Shown here: piece by piece, positions 22,105 through 33,335 of the stretch
Numbering within the stretch: the first letter of the stretch is position 1
Layout of the letters: every line of letters begins with the position of its first letter
Program-made: the position numbers and the translations under genes
From: Rhizomys pruinosus
Taxonomy: Eukaryota > Chordata > Mammalia > Rodentia > Spalacidae
DNA length: 64,000 nt
NCBI GenBank assembly: GCA_009823505.1
Contig: VZQC01013302.1
Location: 2,351,169-2,415,168 of the forward strand
Reading direction: 5' to 3'
The notes under the pieces: model-generated
The model's database searches: none
Told to the model about the DNA's origin: nothing
The model's input: the letters and a program-made list of their open reading frames with translations, nothing else

Positions 22105-22460
22105 GTCTTGATTAGTTTTCTATTGCTATATGAAACTACTTAAGATAATAAACTCATTGTTTATTTTGGCTTACAGTTCTGGAATTTCCATTCCATGACT
22201 GGTTGGTCCTATTTACTTTGAGACTATGGTGAGACCTATCACAGTGGGAGATACATTCTAGTGGAAGCTCATGAGCCTCTCATTTCAGGGAGCAAAAGAA
22301 GAATAAGATAGGTTATATTCCCACTATGCCCTTCAAGGGCAAGACTCCAATGACCTAAAAACTTTCTATTAGGCCCTATCTCCCATTGGTATCATGCTGG
22401 GAAACAAATCTTTAACACATGGGCCTTTGGACACTGTTCAAGATCCAAACTAGCAGGGTA
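22105..22460 (-). mobile_element. MaLR-type LTR remnant
   Basis: Antisense MaLR words are in order: 'gattagttttctattgctat', 'ggcttacagttctggaattt', 'tgaggcctt'-type middle lost, 'ccctatctcccattggtatc' and 'acacatgggcctttggacac'. This is an old solo LTR, and its subfamily (MLT1, MST or ORR1-like) is not resolved. Confidence 0.6.
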
Positions 22461-23168
22461 GTTCATTGTCACTGTATGATAACCATCCATGTACTAATAT
22501 CCAACAAATACCAGCCTCAGCAGGTGGAAAGAGAAAATGACAACTCCAGTGATCTAAGAAATACTGCTCTATAGATGCCAGTGCTATTGAAAGAGCTCTT
22601 CGAGGCTGACAGAAGCATCTGCTGTGGATGACATTTCCACATAGATTTAACCCCTTTAACAAATGGAAAAGTGACACCTACTGGTGCTATTAAGGCTGGA
22701 TTTTCTTTGGGTGTATGAATTTATTTGAGAGAGGAATTACTGGTAGAAAGAATGATTTCTTGAGCATGACAAATGGCACTAATTTCTACCTTTGGCTCCC
22801 ATGTTTAACATTATTGGCCCGTGCATGGTGGTATCTCTGTAGATGTCATAGACCACTATTTGAAGGACAGGTATCATATAGGTACCACGAGTCTAGGAAC
22901 ATCATCAGTATTATTGAGCATCCTATATGCTTAGGGCCTGGTTTGCTCAATTTTAATTTTTTTTTTCTTGCGCGGTTCTTATCCTCAGCCTTTAACCTCT
23001 GTTGCTATCTCCCCAGCCTAATTTTAATTGTTAGTGGTAAATAAACTGTGAGTTCCTCCATGGTGTCTTTTTTTAATCTATAACATGTCTCATTGTTACC
23101 AGTTTCTGAATCACTCAAAACGTGGACTAAAAGTGAAGTAGAGGTGTATGGTGAAGGGAAATTTATAT
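22461..23168. other. Unique DNA
   Basis: No gene is recognised. A short piece near 22960-23016 ('ctgttgctatctccccagcc') resembles the antisense start of a B2 but is too short to call. The 109-codon frame at 22715-23044 has no recognisable domain. Confidence 0.4.
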
Positions 23169-23210
23169 AAGTTGATCTGTGAGTTATATAAATAACTCAC
23201 AGATCAACTT
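23169..23210. repeat. Perfect 19-bp inverted repeat with 4-nt loop
   Basis: aagttgatctgtgagttat at 23169-23187 is followed by ataa and then by its exact reverse complement at 23192-23210. This would form a 19-bp hairpin. It is too short for a canonical microRNA precursor, and no T run that would suggest a Pol III terminator follows. Its origin is unknown. Confidence 0.95.
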
Positions 23211-24213
23211 CCCATCTGAACAGTAGGGATGGTTTCTTTTAAAAACAAGGGGGAACTTTTTTTTAATAAGTGGGGAATTAGTCACGACTTTGCAGGGAAG
23301 TATGTGGGATCTATCTGAGAAATGAGAAATTGCCTCTCTTTAATTCTCCTATGAGTCTATTTCAGTTGTGTCACAAGCAGACCATATCAGGATGGTGCTG
23401 GTGAGTGGGACTTGGTAAGGTCTCTGATTCAAATGAGACAGTAATAAATCTGAGAGTGAATAGCAGGTTGAAATATTGTCCTTTACCAATAAAACCAGTT
23501 GTATCCAGTTATGTCCAGCATTTAGTTTATAGCAGCAGTCCAAGTTTCAGATGTGTACAAGGATGTGGCTGACTAGGTGAGTATATTGTCTGGGGCAGAA
23601 TATTGGTTAGTGAAAAGGACTGTATCTCGATGTTTGAGCAGGTGTTTACGTGGTATCATCATCCTAGACTGTCATAGCATCCATTGCCAGTGATGCACTG
23701 CTGCTCTGCTGCTTACCCTGGACTGTGTGGCCAGATTAAGATCCTGGGTACAGGCGCTGGAGAGATCTCAGAAAGGAGAACAACTGGCACTTTATGTGCA
23801 TGACTTGTCCTAAAAGTTTTCACCTGTTAACTTTTGCTGCTCTGTTGTACTGTACAGATCTGCAGCCTCTGCTTCCTACTTCACTTGAATTCCCTAAACT
23901 CCTCTGGTTGTGCTGGTGTGATCCACAAGAACATTCCTCCCCTTCTCTAGTCTCTCACTTGTCCTTGTTGTGAGAGCCCCTTGGAATTTGTGTTGTTTAT
24001 GGTTTATCTCCCAGCCCTCCAACCATTCCTCATTTAAGAGGCTTTAAACTTTTATCCTGCATGAATTTCATTTTATGTCCTTTCTTTCTGAATTAGCATA
24101 TATACATTGCATAAAATGATAGGTTTCTATATAAATATTTGTACCATGTACTTTGCTCATAACTGTTCTGATCTCCTCTCTGCTGGTCTCCTTCCACTTC
24201 CCAAATCTTCCCC

Positions 24214-24215
<2 letters not shown>
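23211..24215. other. Unique DNA
   Basis: No repeat family or gene is recognised in about 1 kb. An antisense 64-codon frame at 23349-23543 is not called. Confidence 0.45.

Positions 24216-24253
<38 letters not shown>
24216..24253. repeat. (CA)n microsatellite
   Basis: An uninterrupted AC array of about 18-19 units. The antisense frame over it, rich in Cys and Val, is an artefact. Confidence 0.97.
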
Positions 24254-24255
<2 letters not shown>

Positions 24256-24450
24256 CTAGATTCCATATATGAGCAAAAACATGTTACTTGTTATCCTGAA
24301 CTTGGTTTATTTTGCTTTACAAGAAGATTTCCACTTCTATAAGTTTTTCTGAAAATATAATAGTCATGATTTCAATGTTCTTTGTACATAAATACAACTC
24401 ATATACACACATATGTGTGTCTGTATGGGCATGTGTGTCATAATGGCATC

Positions 24451-24622
24451 ATAAAAATGCTGCTTAACTTTCTTTGGGCTATTGTGGCTGGACTGTGGCT
24501 CTTTTAACTTCCATTTCAATGTGCCCATCACCAGGGACTGTAGCCATCTGTAACTACTGGGATGGATTCTTTTAAAACTGAAACCTCAATTTATGATGAA
24601 GAAAGTTAAGCAGCGTTTTTAT
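24451..24622. repeat. Foldback element with 24-bp terminal inverted repeats
   Basis: The arm at 24451-24474 (ataaaaatgctgcttaactt then tctt) is the reverse complement of 24599-24622 at 23 of 24 positions. The arms enclose 124 bases of non-palindromic sequence, giving a 172-base unit. It could be a small non-autonomous DNA transposon (MITE-like) or a foldback from repair. I recognise no named family, and no clear target duplication is seen. Confidence 0.6.
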
Positions 24623-25060
24623 TATATAAATTGAACATTCCCAGAGGTCTTCTTATGTTTTTGAACATGAGCTTTATGACCTTCGGCTAAGTGTACTCAA
24701 AACTGTGTTTACTACCATTTCTTCTTGAACTATGACATTTAATTGAGCATGTTAAGGCGTATGCTCCTTAATCTGAGCATGCTCAAGAATGTGACTAAAA
24801 TGTGTTCCTCAAACCCTCAAATAAAATTTCCATCTTTCCTTTAATAGGGGTGTATATTACCTTGGACATAACTCCTATGCTGTCCTTATCTGTTTCAGGC
24901 AAAAAAAAAAAATCCTCCTCTTATTTGTTGGACATATTTATTTTTGAGTTTGCACTTATTAACATATAAACCCAATGCATTCAGTTACATTGTCCCTATA
25001 AGGATCTTGGATAATTATCAGTGTATGCCCAGGCTGACAATTTAATTAAGCAGTCATTCA
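24623..25060. other. Unique AT-rich DNA
   Basis: Nothing recognised. Words around 'gagcatg' recur near 24755-24785 (ttgagcatgttaagg and ctgagcatgctcaag). Confidence 0.4.
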
Positions 25061-25160
25061 ATCTTCAATCCATATATATATAGATATATAATATGTGTGT
25101 GTATATATAAAGATTGAAGATACATATATATATATATATATGTATGTATATATATATATC
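25061..25160. repeat. (TA)n microsatellite with flanking inverted repeat
   Basis: TA-rich arrays fill 25071-25110 and 25123-25160. The first is bracketed by atcttcaatc (25061-25070) and its complement gattgaagat (25112-25121), so the segment can fold into a cruciform-like structure. Confidence 0.85.
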
Positions 25161-25426
25161 AAAGATTAGTCCTAATGAATAGCTAAAACAGTTAACAATT
25201 TTTATTGTCCCTTAAATAGTGTTTGCATTGCATCAAATCTGAGATAGCTTTTTGATAGCTAAGTGGTATTTTGTTTAGATGCATATTAAATGGGAAACTC
25301 TGAACTCCCCAATATGATGATGCTATATGGAGCCCTTGACAATGAGAGTTGGATAATGCTAGAGGATAGCATCATGACAGAGTTCATATGTCTATAAACA
25401 TGTAAGCCAAAAAAAGGGGGGGGGGC

Positions 25427-25613
25427 AGGCGTGGTAGTGCACGCCTTTAATCCCAGCACTTAGGAGGCAAAGGCAGATGGATCTCTGTGAGTTCAAGACC
25501 AGCCTGGTCTACAAAGTAAGTTGCACAACAGCTGGAGCTACAGGGAGACCCTGTCTCAAAAATGACCAATAAATAAATAAATAAATAAATAATAAATAAA
25601 TAAATAAATAAAT
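25427..25613 (+). repeat. Full-length B1 SINE with TAAA-array tail
   Basis: The sense B1 starts 'gggcaggcgtggtagtgcac' and passes 'atctctgtgagttcaagacc'. It ends in a TAAA array (about 25567-25613) grown from the A tail. A G run sits immediately upstream. Confidence 0.94.
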
Positions 25614-26379
25614 GTTGGCTTACCCATTTCTGGTTTGTATGGGCTCGGTGAGAAGTTTGCCTGTGCAACCTAGAAGCAGGCTTTGATCTCCAGTTTTCTA
25701 CTTTTGCATAACCCTGAAAAATGTTCTTTTTATAAAATAACCAGGCTATGGAGGCTTTTGTAGCAGTCAAAAATGGGCTAAGGCATGGATACTTAGGTTT
25801 CTCTTAAGTCTGATGTTGTTTTCAATAGTCTCTTTGATTTAAGTCGATCTTTGATAAATACGTTCAGATTGGGCATGGCTCCTCATCCTGAAACCTTTAT
25901 AGTGGCCCTTGTGGGTCAAATATCAACATTGTGGTGTTATTAGTGGAGTTGCTGACTGCCAGCCCGAGGGTTTGTCAGCTCTCCCTTCTGACAGCACAAT
26001 AAATGAAGGTTTTTCTTTCATTTCTTTCAGAAAATGTTTGATGGAGCATCTTATGCTCATTAATTGCTTTGTATCTTTTGTGCTTCTTCCTTTTAGGCTT
26101 TTGTCTTTTGGTAAAAGTATGTTTTTCACCAAAGAAAAATGTTTGACATTCCATTTAGGTAATGTGTTTCTATATTTAAAAAAAAAATTCTTTGGGAAAA
26201 TCTCACTGCTTTATAAGTATAATCAGTGCGTACAGCTTTATTCTTAGCTATTTCATATTTTAAAATGGACATTACCAATGAGCTTTAATTCACTATATTT
26301 TCTATCTGGTTATTGTATATGAAGACATTTGTCTATGTTTTTCCTAGTGTTTTCATAACTTAAAAAGTGTGAATGAAGT
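25614..26379. other. Unique DNA
   Basis: No gene is recognised. The 112-codon frame at 25909-26247 contains hydrophobic low-complexity residues and no identifiable domain. Confidence 0.4.
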
Positions 26380-26530
26380 CGGGTGTGGTAGCACACGCCT
26401 TTAATCCTAGCACTTGGGAGGCAGAGGCAGGGGGATCTTTGTGAGTTCAAGGCCAGCCTGGTCTACAGAGCCAATTCCAGGACAGCTGGGACTACAGGGA
26501 GACCCTGTCTCGAAAAGACCAAAAAAAAAA
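26380..26530 (+). repeat. Full-length B1 SINE
   Basis: This sense B1 runs from 'gtcgggtgtggtagcacacg' to 'accctgtctcgaaaagacca' and a short A tail. Imperfect flanking copies of 'gtgtgaatga' (around 26369 and 26531) look like its target duplication. Confidence 0.94.
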
Positions 26531-29427
26531 TGTGTGAATGATAACATACATACTATTGTTGAAAATAAAACTTGATATTAGTTAAATGTAACAAAGTTTA
26601 CTTGAACAAGAAAAACTTTTAGAGCTAGGTAGCATTTCAGACCAAATATAGGTTAGAATACCTCTATCTCCAGAATCGGATGCTATATTTATAATCGTAA
26701 TAAAAAAAGATGACTGCAAAGATTATCTGCTTAGAACAGCATGTCTCAATCTTTATTTGGGCATGCCCTGGCAGCTTTCTGTGTGGGATCAGTGGAAAGT
26801 CTTACTGCTGTGATTAGTGTAAGTTTAGTTGCTTGGTTATGAGGGTATACATATATTAGGTTGCATCTCAAGCTAGGTTTCAGTTTACTATACATGGAGG
26901 CTTCTTTGAGTCAGATTTTGCCACCAAGACTGGTTTAAGCTAAATGAAACACTGGGAAATGCAAATATTAAGTATTAGCTAAATTAATTTCAACTGAAAA
27001 CCTACATGTTTTTTTCAATGGCATGTAAGATAAATTATGTGTGCAGTGACCTCCTTGCATCCCCTTTCAGTAATAGTCTAATTCTGTGGTGGTAATTTGG
27101 TTCTTACATTCAAAGTCAAGTTTGTGAGGTGCTAAAAGCAATGTTTATCCCCTGGATATATCAACACATAGCCATTCTACCATCAATGATGGCTTTCTCC
27201 CATTTTTGACAGTCCTAATTGGACTCCTTGCCAAAATATTTATGATATGTTGGCATAATAACTATAAATTTTTATGTACATGAGTGCCTGTCACAGAGTA
27301 AAGGTGTCACAGAGTAAAGATGTAAAGGTACTCTGAGTCTTTCTCTTATTTCTATAGGTCTCCCAAAATGCCTGTCTAATTCTCCTTCTCACCAGTACTA
27401 TTTGAACATCTTGGTACCCTGCATTCTTGCAGCATGTAGTGTTGTATGTAACTGGACCAGGTTTGGTTCATTACCACCTGATGAAATCAATGAATGGAGA
27501 GTGACAGTGAGGATGAAAAGAATGGCTAATGAGCCAGCATGTTGGAAAATAGTATTCTTCTAATCTCCCTTTTCAATAACTGTATTGCTTCTTGCCTTGA
27601 GACAATACTTTCACATTTCTCCTAGAAAAAGTGTATGGATTCTACACACTGAGTACTGCAGTTGCCTAGTGTTTCTTCCATAGTGTGGACTCTGAACATC
27701 TTATTTTCTCATATGTCAGCAGGAAGTATAGCCCAATGGGTCAGAAGATGTGAATTATCAAAGTCTGTGTGTTGATTAAAGGGACTTATGCATAGTTTGT
27801 GTTGTGGTCAGTATTTCTGGCAAGCAGTCTTCCAGGCCTAAGCTCTCCTATTAATATGGAACTAGGGAGTGCTAGGGGATGGAGGGTTTGTACACTTGTA
27901 GCTATTTTTAGTGTGCAGTTAATTAATGAAAGACGGTTTCCTGGGCAGCTGATCACGGAGAGATGGAGTAGAAAGCAGCAAGGAGAAGCCTGAGAGCCAG
28001 ATCTCTGGGGTGAGTGACTTTCAGTCTTACCACTTTGCAGCATGCTGATGAGCATGATAGCTTCAGTTTGCTTTTCTTGATGACTGAGGTGCTGTATCAC
28101 TTTTCTTCTGCTTGCTGGCCTTTGGAATGACCTCTTCTATCAGGGGACTACTAAACCTCGGCTAAAGAATCGAGTCTTTGTCTTTTGATTCTTTTTGTAG
28201 GGCTTCTTTTTTGGAGGAGGTTCTGGACCACATCAATGTGTCACAGGTATCTTCTCCCCATTTGGCTGGCTCTCTGAACAGTTAACACAGCTTTAGATGA
28301 AGAGAAGTTTTGTTTCATTGATTCTTCTCTTTAGCTGTGGGTTCTGCCACTATCTCTTTTCCTACCTGGACTCGCATTTCATATTCGTTAAGACATTTCA
28401 CTCCTGTCGCCTGTTGAGTTTTCCGTCCCCCTTATTTTCCACCCTCTGTCATTGCTTTAATTGGAGATTTTCTTCATCTTTTTCCTTAGAGTCTTCAGTT
28501 TAAGAACTTCCTTTTGGTTTCTCTAGTAGGTTTTAATTCTTTGATGGAATTCTCATTCATGAGTTATATTTTCATCAACCTATTTATCAGACTTATTTTA
28601 AGGATGATTTCTGGCGATTTGACCATCCTAATTCTTCTGAGTCTGGGTCTGTCATCCGAAGTTTGTGTTAGGACTTGCCTTTTCTACTTGGGTAGGTTTT
28701 TCATAACCAGTTGGAGATTTTTCTATTAAAAGTTTTGAGGGAGTCCAAGTTTCTAAATGATAGCCTCATTCAGAAAAACGTGATTTGCTTTTCTCAGTAA
28801 TAAGGCTGTCGGTGAGCTCTGGGTATGTCGGAGTTCTTCATCCTGAGGTCTCAGCCTGGGCTTCAATGCTGACTGTGAGCACCTCTCCAGCCTCAAGACA
28901 CTTCTGGTCTAGATGGATCTCAGCCCAGAGCTGACTCTACTCTAAGTCTTTTTCTTGGCATCTTCAGCTGTAAGTTTGGCTTCTCTGCTCCATGAGTCTC
29001 AGTTTATCAGGACTTCTCATGCCTGTTTGAGATGGGACAGCTGCAGTGGTGGAAGTGACTCCAGCTCTTTTCTCATGGTTTTGGTCCCTCCCAGGAGTAG
29101 ATCTTGCCCTTTAATTGTCTTCACCTTAGGAATGCTCTGATCTTATAAATGATTTAATGTACATATATCATTGACTTATTTTTGTACTTGTTTTCAGTGA
29201 CAGTTTTGATATGAGGCTTTCTATTCTATTGTCAGATATGGCATTGTTAGCTTTACATTTAAAAAAATTAACAAGTATGTGTTTTTACACATATTTTTCT
29301 TCAGCCTCTTCCCCACTTTCTTCCCCAATCCTCTGCCCACCTCCTGCTGAACTCCTTTCTCTCCCCAGACCTCCCTTTTGTGTGTGTTTATGTCACATGT
29401 ATTCTATTAAACTCTTTTTAACCTAAA
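26531..29427. other. Long unassigned stretch
   Basis: About 2.9 kb has no secure feature. A 17-bp tandem word (tgtcacagagtaaag) is repeated near 27289-27320. Plus-strand pyrimidine-rich sequence at 28280-29130 gives short hydrophobic frames (28297-28503 and 28514-28729). It may be antisense of an old retroelement, but I cannot name one. Confidence 0.35.
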
Positions 29428-29643
29428 ATGATTTATTTTTACTTTATGTGTATGAGTATTTTGCCTACATGTATGTAAGTGCATCATGTGCATGCAGTGC
29501 CTGTGAAGGACAGGGAATGCATTGGATGTTCTGGAACTAGAGTTATAGACAGTTGTGAGTTGCCATGTGGGTGCTGTGCACCAAACCCAGGTCCTCTGCA
29601 AGAGCAGCCAGTGCTCTTAACCACTGTGACACCTCTCCAGGCC
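29428..29643 (-). repeat. B2 SINE, diverged
   Basis: This is an antisense B2 with a T-rich tail, 'gccatgtgggtgctgtgcac', 'caggtcctctgcaagagcag' and 'ccactgtgacacctctccag'. It lacks the 'cacccgtgtcgtgcaatgcc' block of the younger copies. Confidence 0.88.
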
Positions 29644-29744
29644 CTCCATTTATATGCTTTAAAACAAAGACATTTCCCCTGCCCTCCTTTAACATCTCTT
29701 TCCCCCTCTTCTTAGTCTCATGACCTATACTCAAACACTTAGAC

Positions 29745-29770
29745 ACATGCACACACACACACACACATAT
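29745..29770. repeat. (CA)n microsatellite
   Basis: A short CA array lies just upstream of a B2 insertion. Confidence 0.9.
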
Positions 29771-29795
29771 GGTCATATAAAAATTAAAATCTACA

Positions 29796-30011
29796 GGGTG
29801 TTGGAGAGATGGCTCAGTGGTTAAGATCATTGGCTGTTCTTGCAGAAGACTCAGGTTTAAATCCCAGCACCCATATGGCAAAAAAATGCCCTTAATGTCA
29901 GATCCAGAGGAAATGATGCTCTCTTTTTCTGTCTTCTTTGGGCATTTCATGACACATGTGCACTTACACACATGCAGGCACAACACTTAAACATATAAAA
30001 TAATAAAAAAT
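29796..30011 (+). repeat. B2 SINE, diverged
   Basis: The sense B2 runs from 'ggtgttggagagatggctca' through 'aatcccagcacccatatggc' to an ATAAA-rich tail. aaaatctaca at 29786-29795 recurs near 30012-30021 and is the likely target duplication. The antisense frame of 147 codons at 29543-29986 spans this and the neighbouring B2, so it is not a gene. Confidence 0.88.
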
Positions 30012-30174
30012 AAAATCTACAATCCACATATGAAATAAAGCATAATGTTTGCTTTTCCAAGTTTAGATCACCCCATTTAACATAGTTTATCATTCTATCC
30101 AGTTTCTTGAAAATACCAGGAAGCATTTTTCATTACATATTAATAGAATTCTATTCTGCATCACATTTTCTTTT

Positions 30175-30333
30175 TCTTTTTCTTTTTGGTCTTTTTGAGA
30201 CAGGGTCTCCCTGTAACCCCAGCTGTCCTGGAACTCACTCTGTAGACCAGGCTGGCCTTGAACTCACAAAGATCTGCCTGCCTCTGCCTCCCGAATGCTA
30301 GGATTAAAGGTGTGTGCCACCAAGCCTGACTCA
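30175..30333 (-). repeat. Full-length B1 SINE with 14-bp target duplication
   Basis: This antisense B1 has a CTTTTT tail, 'gagacagggtctccctgtaa', 'gaccaggctggccttgaact' and 'gattaaaggtgtgtgccacc'. tcacattttctttt occurs at 30161-30174 and again at 30334-30347. Confidence 0.96.
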
Positions 30334-30360
30334 TCACATTTTCTTTTTATTTTAACGTAT

Positions 30361-30945
30361 TTTTTTTATCAAATCTAGATCTGTGCCCCCCATTCCCCCA
30401 CCCCACCAGAGCTCATGTATTCTGCTAAACATGCTTTTCATCTCTTTCTCAGTCTTTCTCAATATTCTCCATGTGGAAATTGACTGTTTTGAGCAGAAGT
30501 TCACTGATTCAGTCAGTTCTTTGATGCAGTCCTTTCTGTTGTTGTTGTTGCTGTTGTTGTTGTTTCCAATATGCATCACTCCCAACTGTTTTGGACAAAA
30601 GCTCAAGGGGCCATGCACAAGAAATACTTACAACTAGGTAATTGGCACTAGCATCCACAGATGAGGGATACCATTCGTCGTTTGTTTATCTGGGATTGTG
30701 TTACTTCACTCAGCATGATGTCCTCTAGCTCCAGCCATTTTCCTGCAAAGCTCATGATGTCATCTTTCTTTACTGTTGTGCAGAACTCCATTGTGTAGAT
30801 GTACCACATTTTCTTTATCCACTCATCAGTTGAGGGGCATTTGGGTTGGTTCCAGCTCCTTGCTATTGTGAAGAGAGCTGAAATAAACATGGCCATGCAT
30901 GTATCTCTGCAGTGGGGTGAGTCTTGAGGGTACGTTCCTCACATT
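30361..30945 (-). mobile_element. L1 ORF2 C-terminal end with 3' UTR, 5'-truncated
   Basis: On the minus strand, the ORF2 end (complement of about 30660-30940) runs into a short 3' UTR with a CAA block (complement of 30537-30562) and a G-rich tract (complement of 30386-30411). The element ends in an A run (T run at 30361-30368). The junction of ORF2 and 3' UTR is continuous, so it identifies the tails at 20.8, 21.4 and 46 kb as L1. Stops interrupt ORF2. Confidence 0.85.
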
Positions 30946-31110
30946 TTCTTTAACCATTCATCTAAGCTAACTTAATGGACATCTAGACTGGTTCCATTTC
31001 CTGGCTATTGTGAATATTGAAGCAATAAACTAGAAAGAGCAAGTATCTTTGTGGTGAGATTTTGAGCCTTTGGATATATGCCCAGGAATGGTATAGCTGG
31101 CTTAAATGTT
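30940..31110 (-). mobile_element. Second L1 ORF2 fragment of a different subfamily
   Basis: The same ORF2 region appears again in antisense: 'attttctttaaccattcatc', 'catctagactggttccattt' and 'ttggatatatgcccaggaat'. It overlaps in homology with 30790-30900 but is clearly different, so two separate insertions abut. Confidence 0.7.
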
Positions 31111-33255
31111 AGCTCTTATTTATTCTTATCTGTGTTTATTTGTTTTGGGCCTTTGTTGTGTTTTTTGCACCTGTTCATAGAAGTGTGTCCTTCAGTTTTT
31201 GTTGTTCCCCATTTCTCTCTTTTTGTTTGTTTGTTTCATTTTATGAGTCCTCCTCCTGAGTTCTCTTGACTTGGATTTATGTTCTGTGCAGTTATTTGGG
31301 ATAAACTGACTATAGCAACAGATAAAATATTTTGCAAGCAGTCCTGGTGCACACCTGTAGGAAAAAATGCCTGTGTACTTCACCTGTGTCTCTGAAGAGG
31401 TTCAGACCACAGCACTAGAATACTTTTGTGGAACAATGTAGTTTATAGTTTGTTTTAATGATAAGGCATCAATATTTAAGAAGCAAAATGAAGGAATGTG
31501 AAGAGGGGAAAATAGAGAAGAATGAGATGAAATTACGTGGGTTGGAGCTCCAGGAGGTAAGGGAAGGTGTAGTGGAAATTATAGAGTGGGTCTAGAGAAA
31601 GGAAGAATGGTCACAGAAACCTTTTCCAGAGAGATGCGAGTTAAACCACAGCAACCAAAGCACAAAAGTGTAAGTAATAAAAGCAAAGTTGAAAAAATAA
31701 AAAGCAAAATACCCATAATATTAAGCAGATGACATCATACCCTCAGTCAGTCCTTCTTCCTCTTTGAGATGAAATGGTTTCTCCCTCCCCTTGGATTGTC
31801 TTTTCTAACAGTCTCCACAGCTGGAAAAGATGCTGGGAATCTCTATTATTCAATCCAGCCAAAACAGTGTGTTCTCTCAAATGAGAAAGAGTTCTTTAAC
31901 CAGAAACTACTTTCTGCTGAAGCTGTCTGGTCTGAGGCCCCTGACTACAATTTTCATCCTTGTCTGTGCTGTTTAGTAATAATTCTCTCCTTACACAGTG
32001 CTTTCTGTGAACGAGGTTCTGAGGTTATAGAAGGCCTGTTCACCTTTGTGTCCACCTTTATTATGCCCTCAAAATACTGCACCAAGTTCCACAGCACAGT
32101 GCCCATCCCCATCTCCCAATCCCATATACCCTGCCTAGGCCTTGGAGAAGTTATGGGGAAAAATCTCCTCATCCCACCTAGAGGATCTGATACCGCACTC
32201 CAGCTTCTGTCCTCACAGACTGCTCTGTTCCTACCCTCCTTCATGAGGATCAGCTTCTGTTTGCATTGTCACCACCTGTTCTTTGCTCCTTGCTCTACCT
32301 GCACATGACAGCACCTCCCTGGCAGCCATAGCTGACTTTGGTATGGTGTGACTGAGCATCAGCATCTTGGACACTTCTTTGTGGAGAAAATCCCACCCAG
32401 GTCTCTTTCCATTTTCTGTATGCCTTTTTTTTTTAATAGGAATAGGATTTGCTGTCTTTTTGTATTACTTTTTGTCATTCGGTCTCTCAGACCTGGCATC
32501 TAATCTGCCATCTAGTCCCCGAGGACACTAGCTTTATCTTTTTCATTTTTCTTTTGTCCAAGTGGAATATATTTATGTAAGAAGCCTTAGCCATATCTCA
32601 AAATTTCTATAGACACAATGCTTTTTATAGCACAGTCTGCATAAATTCTGCTTCTTTTTAATGGCCTGATGAACTCTTCCCTAAAGCAGGGACTGTGTTT
32701 GCCTTTCTAACTGAGAAAGGCTACGGCTCCGGTATCACTCAGTATCTCTTCACTCCATAATTCAGTGATCCAAAAACCCATCCCAAGTGCTGCTGGGGAG
32801 GACTCAGCTGCGATCGCCTGGTTCTTGATGGAATCTGCTCTTTTTCGGACCATTGTCTTGTCAGTTTCCCTTAGTTCTCTGCTGTATGAGCTGCTTCCAT
32901 AAGGGAGCTTAAATCCTTGTTGGCTTCCTCAGAGCCAGTGAGGTGGTGGAGACAGAGTGTGGGAATAGGTCAGTCTCACTTATTCCAGATTCTGGTGGCT
33001 AGAAGCAACTCAGTAGACCAACTCATACAAGGCAAGAGCAGAGGGCCATTCTGCATCGCACCCCAACTTATCTCTGAGAGCCATTTCTAGAAATGATCTC
33101 CTTGGAAATCAAGAAGATTTCTGGATACTCCAGGCTATGGTCCCAAGATGAAAATAAGAAGAGTATTGCAGTGTGGTATCATAAATCATGTGGCTTATTG
33201 ACATACAATGAGAATATTTATTATATTCTCAATTTGAGTGTTAGTTTGTTTGCTT
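31111..33255. other. Unassigned stretch including the longest open frame
   Basis: No repeat family is identified. A 179-codon plus-strand frame runs at 31769-32308 and an antisense 96-codon frame at 31954-32244. I see no domain, and one frame of this length is roughly what chance allows in 64 kb of six-frame sequence. The local composition is richer in C and G than its surroundings. Confidence 0.4.
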
Positions 33256-33335
33256 GCTTTGAGACAGTCTTGCTTATATAGCCCAGGCTGGCCTTGAAAT
33301 CATGATCCTCCTGCCTCTGCTTCCAAAATTAGGTT
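33256..33335 (-). repeat. Old B1-family fragment
   Basis: An antisense B1-like core is present, 'ctttgagacagtcttgctta', 'agcccaggctggccttgaaa' and 'cctcctgcctctgcttcc', with neither the A-box end nor a tail. Confidence 0.65.

Noticed and set aside
23169..23210. MicroRNA precursor reading of the perfect hairpin
   Set aside because: A 19-bp stem with a 4-nt loop is shorter than a typical microRNA precursor stem of about 30 bp or more. I kept it only as a structural oddity.
28280..29130. Membrane-protein-like plus-strand frames (28297-28503 and 28514-28729)
   Set aside because: The hydrophobic residues come from pyrimidine-rich DNA. The frames are short and not linked by plausible splice sites that I can see.
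29543..29986. 147-codon minus-strand frame
   Set aside because: It spans two SINEs and a CA array, and its translation is B2 sequence.
31769..32308. 179-codon open frame, the longest in the window
   Set aside because: No domain, homology or gene structure is recognised, and a 96-codon frame overlaps it on the other strand. About one frame of this length is expected by chance across six frames of 64 kb. Transcript data would be needed to reopen it.
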